From Miltoncostaea sp036826475 (GTDB lineage Bacteria; Actinomycetota; Thermoleophilia; Miltoncostaeales; Miltoncostaeaceae): DNA of 13,204 nucleotides. The stretch spans positions 1 through 13,204 of the forward strand of contig DAISWG010000074.1 of the NCBI GenBank assembly GCA_036826475.1. The letters run 5' to 3'. The stretch's first letter is position 1. Each line of letters starts with the position of its first letter. The notes below the pieces were generated by a model. The model ran no database searches. It was given only the letters and a program-made list of their open reading frames with translations, and had not been told where the DNA came from. This document shows positions 7,124-13,204 of this stretch, one piece after another. The position numbers were made by a program, and so were the translations under genes.

Positions 7124-8929
7124 CTACGGCAGAACGCGCAGGGTGAACCGCCGGGCGACGATCGGGAGGAATCGTCCGCCCTTCTCCCTTGGCACGACCA
7201 CCCGCATCGGCACGGTGAAGCCAGCGCCGCCGGGAGCGAGCCGGTAGCGAAGGGCGAAGCGCCCCCGCCGGTCGGCCGTCGCCAGCTGCAGCGGTAGCCA
7301 GCGCCCCCGCAGGCGCCATTCGAGCTTAACGAGCTTGCCGCGCCCGGCTCCGCGGGGCGCGATCGTCCCTGTGATGCGCAGGGTCTCGCCCGACCGCAGG
7401 GTGCGGGCGGCGATCCGAGTGCGCACGAGCGGCCGCAGCTGGACGAACGCGGGCGCCACCACGAGGGGCCGGCCGAGGGCGATCGCCCGCCACGTGCCGA
7501 TGCGGTCCGCGCGCACGCGGAACGTGAATCGGCCCCGCCGGTCGGTGAGCGTCGTGCCGCGGGAGAAGCCCCTCGGGTCGACGAGGAACACGGTCGCCCC
7601 GCGAAGGCCGCGGCCATTCGGGTGCTGGAACCGGCCGGAGATCCGGAGCTGCTTCGAGTACGTCGCGACGACCAGCGGCACCAGCATCCGTCCGCTGCGG
7701 TTGTAGGCGCGCGCCTGCTGAACGCGCAGGCCCCGGGTCTCGATGCGCGCGAAGTTCGGCAGCGGGGCACCGCTCGCCTCGATCCGTCCGGGCTCGCCCA
7801 ACGGGCCGTCGCCGCCGATGATCGTCGTCGGAGCCCCGATGGCCGCGCTCGGTCGGGTGGCGAGCGCCGACATCACCTCGCGCGTGAGCCCGGCGTTGTC
7901 GGTGGCCTCGAGGACGAAGCGGATCGACTCCCCGGGCACCGCGTGCTGAGCGAGATCGACATCGACGATGTTCCCCCCGGTCGCCGACGAAGCCACGGTC
8001 GGGCCGTTCGCCCCGCGCGCCTTGAGGCGCCACTCGCGGATTCCGCTTGTCGCGTCGGCGACGGAGACGGTGGCGCGGACCAGTCCATCGGGCAGGCCGA
8101 GGAGCGCGACCGACGCCGTCGGCGGGGTGCGGTCGATGCGGAGGGGCGCGTCCTGGAGGCCCGAGCCGGCGGTCCCGTCCCCGTCGGCTTCCAGCCGGAG
8201 GGTCCCGACGCCGTCCGGAACCGCCGCGAGGTCGAGGTCGGCGATCTGCGATCCCGCGCCGGGCGAGGCGGCGTAGAGCAACCGGCCGCCGAGGCCGATC
8301 CGCTGCTGGCCGATCCCGTCCGAGCCGAAGTTGTCGGTCGTCTGCCACTCGACCCGCGCCCGATCGTCGGTCACCCAGCCCGCGGGCACCGCGGTCCAGC
8401 GCGCGGCCGGTGCCTCCAGGTCGCGGACGAGGATGGTCGGGTCGAGAAACACCCAGACCCGATTGGGCTGCTGCCGCGCCTCGGTCTGGAAGAGCCGCAG
8501 CGATGTGGTCGTTGCGCGCAGGTTCACCTGGTAGCCCTTCGGCTGGGCGGGGCTGCGCGGAATGTCCGCCTCGGCCACCTGCCACACCGTCGCCCCGTCG
8601 GCGAGGACCTGCTGGGCGATCGAGGTCGCCGTCTGGTGGAAGCGGACCGAGCGCCAGATGAACGACTCGATCACCGACCCGGACGCCGGCGTCCGGAGGT
8701 CGATCTGCCACTTCGTCCCCGTGAGCGAGGTCCCCATCGGCGGACAGGTCACGCCGAAGCTCGCGGCCGTCTGCTGAACCGAGCACTGCCCGTCGGGTAC
8801 CGCCTGAGCGACGAGGGCGTTCACCCCGTAGGTGTAGAGGCTCCCATCGGTTGCGCCGGCCGGCGATGTCGTCGCGGCGGCACCTGCGGCCGCGAGCACG
8901 AGGACGGCGATGGTTCGGCGGCGGCCCAT
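7124..8929 (-). CDS. Large secreted beta-sandwich (Ig-like) surface protein
   Basis: A 601-residue exported protein. A clear signal peptide, MGRRRTIAVLVLAAAG then AAATTSPAGA-TDG, is likely cleaved near residue 27. The mature protein begins with about 200 residues including Cys48 and Cys60, a possible disulfide pair. Strand-rich domains follow, with Ig/lectin-like phrases such as RIDRTPPTASVALLG and VLEATDNAGLTREV. At the C-terminus are two related beta-sandwich repeats (about 440-520 and 520-601) with the pattern of carboxypeptidase-regulatory-like or big-Ig domains (GRFTFRVRADRIG; later RRGRFALRYRLAPG). No LPXTG or C-terminal anchor helix is seen. The ATG at 8929 overlaps the upstream stop as TGATG. 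Export is well supported; a role in adhesion or mating contact is inferred from placement. An upstream extension is rejected as antisense shadow. Confidence 0.88.
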   Translation of the reverse strand: MGRRRTIAVLVLAAAGAAATTSPAGATDGSLYTYGVNALVAQAVPDGQCSVQQTAASFGVTCPPMGTSLTGTKWQIDLRTPASGSVIESFIWRSVRFHQTATSIAQQVLADGATVWQVAEADIPRSPAQPKGYQVNLRATTTSLRLFQTEARQQPNRVWVFLDPTILVRDLEAPAARWTAVPAGWVTDDRARVEWQTTDNFGSDGIGQQRIGLGGRLLYAASPGAGSQIADLDLAAVPDGVGTLRLEADGDGTAGSGLQDAPLRIDRTPPTASVALLGLPDGLVRATVSVADATSGIREWRLKARGANGPTVASSATGGNIVDVDLAQHAVPGESIRFVLEATDNAGLTREVMSALATRPSAAIGAPTTIIGGDGPLGEPGRIEASGAPLPNFARIETRGLRVQQARAYNRSGRMLVPLVVATYSKQLRISGRFQHPNGRGLRGATVFLVDPRGFSRGTTLTDRRGRFTFRVRADRIGTWRAIALGRPLVVAPAFVQLRPLVRTRIAARTLRSGETLRITGTIAPRGAGRGKLVKLEWRLRGRWLPLQLATADRRGRFALRYRLAPGGAGFTVPMRVVVPREKGGRFLPIVARRFTLRVLP

Positions 8930-9672
8930 CAGTTCAGGTTCCACGGGCCGGGGGTGAACTCGCGCTCCGCCGGCGAGACGCCGGGCCAGGGGTCGGGGGC
9001 GGACCGGTCGGCCGGGGGCGCGGTCGCGACGACCTGCGTCGTCGCCGGCGCACGTGCCGGCGGAGCCTGGGCGCGGCGATCGCGCTCCTCCCGACGGGCA
9101 GCGCGCCTCTCGGCGGCGATGGCGCGTTCCCGTCTTGCCGCTCGATCGATGTGCTCCTGAAGCAGCGACGACGCGGCGATCCAATCGGCGGCGGTTGAGC
9201 GTGCTGCGCTCGGGAGACCTCCTAGGGACTCTGGACCATCATCTGCCACGGTCGCCGGACCGCCGTGGAATGCGAGGACCACTATCACGACGAGCGCCGC
9301 CAGGCCCGCGAGCCCTGCCGCCGCCGCTGCGGCGGCGCTTCTCCCGCCGGCAGGCATCCGTGACCCGTCGTGCGAGGCAGATCGGCGCACCGCCGCAGCG
9401 CGCAGAGGTGCTCGACGAGAACGGCGTGCAGGACGTCGCCCGGCGGCGGGCGTCGTGGGCTGGTCCTCGGTCGGAGGCGGTGGCCCATCGACAGGGATCA
9501 GGCCGTCACCGAGATCCTCACCGCCGGGACCGAGAACGGCGCCCCAGTGAACGGGCCCCGGGAAGTCGGACGGGAGGACGGTCGGTTCCTCGACACGGCG
9601 ATCATTCTCTCCCGACAACCGCTCACGCGGCTCCTCGTCGTCGAAGGTCATTGCGCCGTCTGCGTTTGCCAT
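8929..9672 (-). CDS. Membrane-anchored protein with basic coiled coil, function unknown
   Basis: A 247-residue protein that I do not recognise. It has an acidic, Pro-rich cytoplasmic N-terminal region (1-75), a basic patch (79-100), one hydrophobic helix (about 112-135) and an outer helix, charged and Arg/Glu-rich (about 163-203, RAARRERAIAAERRAARREE), likely a coiled coil. A Pro/Ala linker and the C-terminus EFTPGPWNLN follow. By the positive-inside rule the C-terminal half is probably extracellular. It is translationally coupled to the secreted Ig-like protein, suggesting a partnership such as anchoring or export of it. The ATG at 9672 is chosen because the shared leader ends exactly here, as it does at 6879; the longer frame to 9747 would put the promoter element inside the gene. 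Confidence 0.78.
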   Translation of the reverse strand: MANADGAMTFDDEEPRERLSGENDRRVEEPTVLPSDFPGPVHWGAVLGPGGEDLGDGLIPVDGPPPPTEDQPTTPAAGRRPARRSRRAPLRAAAVRRSASHDGSRMPAGGRSAAAAAAAGLAGLAALVVIVVLAFHGGPATVADDGPESLGGLPSAARSTAADWIAASSLLQEHIDRAARRERAIAAERRAARREERDRRAQAPPARAPATTQVVATAPPADRSAPDPWPGVSPAEREFTPGPWNLN

Positions 9673-9720
9673 CTCGCCAGCGTCCTCGTATGCTCGGTTG
9701 ACTGTGAGCGGCAAACCAAC
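9673..9720 (-). promoter_or_regulatory. Shared promoter/leader element, copy B (surface-protein operon)
   Basis: Second copy of the 48-bp element, with the same 23-nt spacing between its conserved 25-bp core (9696-9720) and the ATG at 9672. On the minus strand it has TGGTTT, a 17-nt spacer and GAGCAT, with ACAGTCAACC identical to copy A. It sits in the divergent region before the plus-strand regulatory genes, so a protein bound here could act on both directions. Confidence 0.65.
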
Positions 9721-9801
9721 GATAGCGCACCAATGAGGGGCCTGCACAAGCTATGAAATATTCCAGCCTCGGGGCTCCGCAACCTCCTCCGGTCGGTCAA
9801 G
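9721..9801 (+). promoter_or_regulatory. Probable promoter region of the plus-strand regulatory module
   Basis: An 81-bp gap before the double-HTH gene. It contains an unusually AT-rich patch for this DNA (TATGAAATATTCC at about 9753-9765), a reasonable -10 candidate about 40 bp before the ATG. No confident -35 and no Shine-Dalgarno before 9802. A TTGACT on the plus strand at 9698-9703 is part of element B and may or may not serve this direction. Confidence 0.4.
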
Positions 9802-10269
9802 ATGCCGCCCGTGGCGCGCACACCGGCGAACGAGATTCTTACCGCCAGCGAGGTGGCCGCATGGCTCGGCCAGAACATCGAGACGGTCCAGCGCGCCGCG
9901 AAGTCCGGGCGCCTGCCAGCTCGGCGCATCGGCAAGGAGTGGCGCTTCCTGCGCGACCTGGTCGCCGAGAGCCGGGGCATGCGGCTGCGCCAGTCGGCGA
10001 AGGCGGACGAGGGGCTCTTTCCCCGCTCGCCCTTCGAGGCCGCCGAGGGGAGCGCCGAGGCGGGGATGGATGCCGCCGAGGCGGCGAGCTTCCTGCGCAC
10101 GAAGGAGTGGACGGTGCGCTCGGAGGCGAACCAGGGTCGCCTCCCGGGCTGGCGCGAGGGTCAGCGCTGGCGGTTCTCCCGCGAGGAGCTGATCGAGCAC
10201 ATGCGCCGCGACGATCCGGAGGATCGCCTCCGCTACGACCGCGCTCGCGCCGCCCGCCGCAGCACCTGA
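9802..10269 (+). CDS. Tandem double excisionase-like HTH protein
   Basis: A 155-residue protein with two copies of the MerR-like/HTH_17 excisionase DNA-binding domain: residues 12-57 (LTASEVAAWLG ... GRLPARRIGKEWRFLRDLV) and 88-133 (MDAAEAASFLR ... GRLPGWREGQRWRFSREEL). Both keep the recognition-helix, wing and terminal WRF-S/R-x-E/D-L features typical of the family. A basic tail follows (141-155). With two linked domains it should bind two adjacent sites as a monomer, as a recombination directionality factor or a transcription factor would. It opens the plus-strand module, 18 nt before the IclR gene. No Shine-Dalgarno precedes the ATG at 9802, so the transcript may be leaderless or the start slightly different. 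Confidence 0.87.
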   Translation: MPPVARTPANEILTASEVAAWLGQNIETVQRAAKSGRLPARRIGKEWRFLRDLVAESRGMRLRQSAKADEGLFPRSPFEAAEGSAEAGMDAAEAASFLRTKEWTVRSEANQGRLPGWREGQRWRFSREELIEHMRRDDPEDRLRYDRARAARRST

Positions 10270-10287
10270 GCCTGAGGACCACCCGGC

Positions 10288-11205
10288 ATGGCTGAGTCGC
10301 GGTTCACCGGGTCGAACCGCGTGCGCCAGCTCGAGCACGCGCTCTCCATCCTCGACCTGTTCGGGCCGCCCGAGCGCGGCGAGCTCAGCCTGTCCGCGAT
10401 CGCCGCAGAGCTTGGCCTCTCCGAGCAGTATGCGAACAAGCTCCTTCGGCCCCTGGAGACGGCGGGCCTCGTAGTCCGGGGCGCCACATCGGGCAGCTGG
10501 CGGCTCGGCGTCCGCCTGGCCCAGCTCGGCGGCTATGCCCTCTCCAGCCTCCGACCGTGGGACGAGTTCCGCGAGCCGCTCGGCCGGCTGCAGGAGGCGA
10601 CGGGGCTCGGCGGCCTGATCGCGGTCCTCTCCGGCGGCCGGGCGGTCCACATCGACCACTTCCGCGGGCCCGAGCGAGCCATCGGGCGCGCCTTCCCCGC
10701 CCATGCCACGTCGCTTGGCAAGGCGATCCTCGCCGAGCTCCCGTCCGACGAGCGTGACGCCGCTCTTGCGGAGATCGTCCTCGCGGCCTGGACGACCCGC
10801 ACGCTCGTCGAGCGGGAGGCGCTGCTCGCGGACCTGGAGCGGGCGAGGGAGCGCGGCTACGCCCTCGAGGACGCCGAGTTCCACGAGGCTCGACGCTCCA
10901 TCGGCGCGGCCGTCCGCGACCACTCGGGCGCGGTCGTCGCGGCTGTGGGGGTGGGCAACACTCCCAGCCGACTTCCGCTCGACGAGGTCGACTCCGTCGC
11001 GGCGGCGGTCGTCGAGGCGGCCGCTGAGGTGTCCCGCCGTCTCGGCGCCGGAATGCTCCCTGACCTCCCGCCGTGGCGCCCGGTGGTCGAGGTTCAGGCC
11101 GTCATGGAGCCCCCGCTCGAGATCCGTCCCGCGGGGGCGAGCGAGGAGCCGGCGACCAAGCCGCGGCGACGCCAGCCCCGACCACGCGGCACGACGGCGA
11201 AGTGA
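10288..11205 (+). CDS. IclR-family transcription regulator with basic tail
   Basis: A 305-residue regulator. The winged-helix DNA-binding domain is at about 11-75 (LEHALSILDLFG, then LSLSAIAAELGLSEQYANKLLRPLETAGLV). The IclR effector domain follows at about 90-252, with the familiar PAHATSLGKAILAELP and DHSGAVVAAVGVG segments. IclR proteins usually run to about 250-270 residues; this one has about 50 extra at the C-terminus, ending in a basic KPRRRQPRPRGTTAK. The Cys found in many IclR effector pockets (near GVRCIAAPV) is replaced (RRSIGAAV). A TGAGGA sequence 9-14 nt upstream serves the ATG at 10288. The stop overlaps the next start as GTGA. Its place in the element suggests it controls transfer or excision in response to a small molecule; the ligand is unknown. 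Confidence 0.9.
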   Translation: MAESRFTGSNRVRQLEHALSILDLFGPPERGELSLSAIAAELGLSEQYANKLLRPLETAGLVVRGATSGSWRLGVRLAQLGGYALSSLRPWDEFREPLGRLQEATGLGGLIAVLSGGRAVHIDHFRGPERAIGRAFPAHATSLGKAILAELPSDERDAALAEIVLAAWTTRTLVEREALLADLERARERGYALEDAEFHEARRSIGAAVRDHSGAVVAAVGVGNTPSRLPLDEVDSVAAAVVEAAAEVSRRLGAGMLPDLPPWRPVVEVQAVMEPPLEIRPAGASEEPATKPRRRQPRPRGTTAK

Positions 11206-12176
11206 GCGCCGCCGGCCACAGCCTCGGCCGGCCGGTCGCGATCGCCGGGGCCGGCTTGGCCGCGCTTCTCTCGCTCGTCGTCGGCCTGCCAGTCATCGCC
11301 CTGGTCGCGATGTCCGGTTCGGGCGGCGGCGGATCGGCGCGACCGGCGGACGCCGGGGCGCTCGATGCGTGGATGGCCGAGCGGGTGCCCGGCTCGCCGC
11401 TCGTCGGCCTCGGGGCCGTGTTCGTCGCCGAGGGCGAGCGCAACGGCATCGACCCGCGGGCGCTCGTCGCGATCGCGATGCACGAGTCGGTGCTCGGGAC
11501 GGCGGGTTCGGGCGCGAGCATCCACAACGCCTTCGGCTGGGGGCCGGCGATCGCCTTCCCGAGCTGGCGGGCGAACATCGCGACCGTCGCGCGCGGCCTC
11601 GCCGAGGGGTACGTACTGCGCGGCCGCGATACCCTCACCGAGATCCAGCCGGTCTGGGCGCCGATCGGTGCCACCAACGACCCGGCCGGCCTCAACTCCG
11701 CCTGGACCGAGGCGGTCGGCCGCTACTACGAGGACCTCGGCGGTGACCCCGACGGCTCGATCGTCTACGCGTCTCCGGCGCCCGGAGACGTCCAGGCGGC
11801 GCTCTGCCCGATCGGGCCGTGGGGCGGCACCGAGCGTCCGGTCGAGGCCCTCGCGCGCCTCGCCGGCCTGCCCGTGTCGAGCGTCAAGCGCGAGCGGCGT
11901 ACCACGGCCAGCGGCGGCGTCTCGGACCACTGGACCGGGTGCGCGAAGTGTTTCGCGATGGACCTCGCGACGACGCCGCCGGCAGGGGACGCGGCCGCCT
12001 CGCGCCTCGCGACGGCGATCGGGGGTCCGGGATACGCCGACTGGGGATCGGAGGGCGGCGTTCTGAGCGCCGAGCGCTGCGGGATCCGCTTCCAGCTCCT
12101 GTGGCGAACCTACGTCGGCGGCAACCACTGGAACCACATCCACGTCGGAGCGCGGCGGGTCGGCTACGTCCCATGA
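11202..12176 (+). CDS. Two-domain peptidoglycan hydrolase (muramidase-like plus M15-like peptidase)
   Basis: A 324-residue membrane-anchored wall enzyme, likely the VirB1-type hydrolase that opens peptidoglycan for the T4SS. It has an N-terminal helix (about 11-37) and a Gly-rich linker. A glucosaminidase/transglycosylase-like domain (about 65-182) has a candidate catalytic Glu95 in AIAMHES and the phrase HNAFGWGPAIAFPSW. A C-terminal domain (about 210-324) resembles zinc DD-peptidases of the M15 type: SDHWTG ... AMD (His243, Asp254) and NHWNHIHVG (His309, His312, His314). The His-to-Asp spacing is 11 instead of the usual 7 or so, because of a small insertion holding Cys247-x-x-Cys250. The GTG at 11202 overlaps the IclR stop as GTGA; the stop overlaps the next ATG as ATGA. 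Confidence 0.86.
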   Translation: MSAAGHSLGRPVAIAGAGLAALLSLVVGLPVIALVAMSGSGGGGSARPADAGALDAWMAERVPGSPLVGLGAVFVAEGERNGIDPRALVAIAMHESVLGTAGSGASIHNAFGWGPAIAFPSWRANIATVARGLAEGYVLRGRDTLTEIQPVWAPIGATNDPAGLNSAWTEAVGRYYEDLGGDPDGSIVYASPAPGDVQAALCPIGPWGGTERPVEALARLAGLPVSSVKRERRTTASGGVSDHWTGCAKCFAMDLATTPPAGDAAASRLATAIGGPGYADWGSEGGVLSAERCGIRFQLLWRTYVGGNHWNHIHVGARRVGYVP

Positions 12177-12391
12177 GCTCGCCCGGGGTTGAGCGCAAGA
12201 ACGCAGCGGGACCGCCTCGCCTCGGACTCACGCTCGACGAGGCCGCGGCGACCCTCGGCATCTCGCGCGACACGTTCGACCGACACATCCGTCACGAGCT
12301 GCGCGTCGTGCGTCGCGGCCGGTGCCTCATCGTGCCGGTGAGCGAGCTCGAGCGATGGCTGGACAGGGAGGCGGCGCAGTGGGCGAGTTGA
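12173..12391 (+). CDS. Small excisionase-like HTH protein
   Basis: A 72-residue protein that is one HTH_17/MerR-like DNA-binding domain (about 18-65): LTLDEAAATLGISRDTFDRHI, a short wing (VVRRGRCLIVPVSEL), then ERWLD. Size, fold and position immediately before the integrase (13 nt gap) fit an excisionase (Xis), which binds and bends DNA near the attachment site and pushes the integrase toward excision. The ATG overlaps the hydrolase stop as ATGA, indicating coupled translation. It resembles each half of the double-HTH protein at 9802 but differs enough to be an old paralogue or an independent acquisition. A purely transcriptional role is possible. Confidence 0.85.
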   Translation: MSSPGVERKNAAGPPRLGLTLDEAAATLGISRDTFDRHIRHELRVVRRGRCLIVPVSELERWLDREAAQWAS

Positions 12392-12404
12392 GGGACGAAC
12401 ACCG

Positions 12405-13204
12405 ATGCCGACCGGCATAGAGGTGCGGCACCAACGCGACTGCGCCTCGCGGCAGGGGCGACGCTGCGGATGCAGGCCGAGCTATCGGGCCGCCGTCTGG
12501 AGCGCGCGCGAGGGGCGCGAGATCAAGCGGTCGTTCCCGACGATGGCGGCAGCGCGGTCATGGCGGGCCGAGGCCGTGACGGCCATCCGGCGCGGGACGC
12601 TCACGGCGGAGCGGCAGGTGACCCTGCGGCAGGCCGCGGAGACCCTGATCGACGGAATGGCCGGGGGCACCATCCGCAACCGCTCCGGCGACCGCTACAA
12701 GCCAAGCGTCGTCCGGGGATATCGGGCGAACCTGGAGCGCCACGTCCTGCCGGCGCTCGGCAACATGAAGCTCGACGCCGTCGCCCGAGCCGACGTTCAG
12801 GGGCTCTGCAACCGCCTGATCGCGGCGGGTGGGTCGCCGTCCACGGTCCGCAACGCGATCATGCCGCTGCGCGTCCTCTACCGGCGCGCGCTGCGCGAGG
12901 GCCAGGTCGCCGTCTCCCCGCTCGAGCACCTCGAGTTGCCCGCGGTCCGCGGGACGCGCGATCGGGTCGCCTCGCCGGAGGAGGCGGCGGCGCTCTTGGC
13001 GGCGCTTCCCGCCCGTGACAGGGCCGTGTGGGCGACCGCGCTCTACGCCGGCCTTCGGCTCGGGGAGCTGACCGCGCTTCGCGTCGAGGACGTCGACCTC
13101 GCGGCCGGCCGGATCAGCGTCGAGCGATCGTGGGATCCTCAGGAGGGCGCGATCGAGCCGAAGAGCCGGAGCGGCCGCCGCCGAGTGCCGATCGCCGAGG
13201 AGCT
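12405..13204 (+). CDS. int: Tyrosine integrase (C-terminus cut by window edge)
   Basis: Site-specific recombinase of the tyrosine (phage integrase) family; 266 residues are visible. The N-terminus has a His/Cys cluster (His9, Cys13, Cys21, Cys23) followed by strands like those of AP2-type arm-binding domains (SYRAAVWSAREG, KRSFPTMAAARSWRAE, about 27-57), common in actinobacterial ICE and phage integrases. A SAM-like core-binding domain covers about 72-180 (YRANLERHVLPALGNMKLD; STVRNAIMPLRVLYRRAL). The catalytic domain begins near 188, with the first catalytic Arg in YAGLRLGELTALR. The Lys of the beta-hairpin is probably in EPKSRSGRRRVPI; the HxxR box and nucleophilic Tyr lie beyond the edge. 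The ATG at 12405 has AGGGA (12391-12395) 9 nt upstream. The attachment site is expected just past the gene. Confidence 0.95.
   Translation, partial: MPTGIEVRHQRDCASRQGRRCGCRPSYRAAVWSAREGREIKRSFPTMAAARSWRAEAVTAIRRGTLTAERQVTLRQAAETLIDGMAGGTIRNRSGDRYKPSVVRGYRANLERHVLPALGNMKLDAVARADVQGLCNRLIAAGGSPSTVRNAIMPLRVLYRRALREGQVAVSPLEHLELPAVRGTRDRVASPEEAAALLAALPARDRAVWATALYAGLRLGELTALRVEDVDLAAGRISVERSWDPQEGAIEPKSRSGRRRVPIAEE

Larger units (their letters stand above)
1..13204. mobile_element. Part of an integrative and conjugative element (T4SS type)
   Basis: The whole window fits one end of an ICE. A compact minus-strand block encodes T4SS parts (coupling ATPase, VirB4 motor, VirB6/TrbL-like channel, PrgI-like and small membrane proteins). 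The plus strand carries excisionase-like HTH proteins, a wall hydrolase and a tyrosine integrase. This differs from Streptomyces AICEs, which transfer double-stranded DNA with a single FtsK-like TraB pump; none is seen here. No relaxase, VirB11 or replication/partition gene is visible and neither attachment site can be identified, so the boundaries are open. An integrated plasmid or a degraded element is possible, but every gene reads intact up to the window edges. Confidence 0.75.

Noticed and set aside
6852..7319. Minus-strand frame of 155 codons spanning the gap between the two minus-strand units
   Set aside because: Composition is shadow-like, it overlaps both flanking genes and the conserved promoter element, and it has no ribosome binding site.
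9698..9726. Plus-strand TTGACT read as the -35 box of a sigma70 promoter for the regulatory module
   Set aside because: The -10 at 17 nt spacing is poor (GATAGC), and the same TTGACT occurs in copy A where no plus-strand gene follows; the match is better explained as a minus-strand element.
9753..10295. Plus-strand frame of 180 codons starting in the AT-rich patch
   Set aside because: It overlaps the double-HTH gene in another frame and shows no domain, while the HTH frame has two clear domains.
1..13204. AICE-type (FtsK/TraB double-stranded DNA transfer) element
   Set aside because: No FtsK/SpoIIIE-like TraB gene or replication initiator is seen; VirD4, VirB4 and TrbL-like proteins indicate single-strand T4SS transfer.
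1..13204. CRISPR arrays, tRNA or rRNA genes, insertion sequences, defence or resistance cargo
   Set aside because: Read for on both strands; no spaced direct repeats, cloverleaf-like segments, transposase motifs or recognisable defence proteins were found.

Overview
The window is about 13.2 kb of very GC-rich DNA (roughly 70% or more by eye) with actinobacterial-style genes: GTG starts, stop/start overlaps, Arg/Ala-rich proteins and a conjugation gene set of the SCO6880/SCO6881/DUF6112 kind. The secreted protein with C-terminal beta-sandwich repeats and the muralytic enzyme resemble proteins I associate with Thermoleophilia (Solirubrobacterales). That finer placement is inference; Actinomycetota is fairly safe. 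The window looks like one end of an integrative and conjugative element (ICE) with a type IV secretion system (T4SS). Its left side, where a relaxase would be expected, lies outside the window, and both edge genes are cut.

Layout. (1) Positions 1-6879, minus strand: a tightly packed seven-gene transfer operon. In transcription order it holds a small two-helix membrane protein (DUF6112-like, pilin-like topology), a single-pass protein with a probable NTF2-like periplasmic domain (VirB8/TcpC-like candidate), a polytopic TrbL/VirB6-like channel protein, a protein joining a two-helix PrgI-like N-terminus to a VirB4-N-like region (SCO6880 family), the separate VirB4 motor ATPase domain, a 124-aa unknown protein, and the VirD4/TraG coupling ATPase, cut by the left edge. 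(2) Positions 6880-7123: a short non-coding stretch with the operon's promoter/leader. (3) Positions 7124-9672, minus strand: a two-gene unit encoding a membrane-anchored coiled-coil protein and a 601-aa secreted beta-sandwich/Ig-like protein, likely cell-surface. (4) Positions 9673-9801: divergent regulatory region. (5) Positions 9802-13204, plus strand: a regulatory and integration module with a tandem double excisionase-like HTH protein, an IclR-type regulator, a two-domain peptidoglycan hydrolase (VirB1-like role), a small excisionase-like HTH protein and a tyrosine integrase cut by the right edge.

How it may work together. The integrase and excisionase-like proteins would move the element in and out of the chromosome. 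The hydrolase would open the wall, the minus-strand operon would build and power the DNA export channel, and the surface pair may help cell contact. The clearest unexplained signal is a shared promoter/leader of about 48 bp (35/48 identical without gaps, ending exactly at the start codon in both cases). It lies upstream of both minus-strand units, so the transfer operon and the surface-protein operon are probably co-regulated, perhaps by one of the plus-strand regulators. No tRNA, rRNA, CRISPR array or insertion sequence was seen, and no gene-free stretch exceeds 300 bases.
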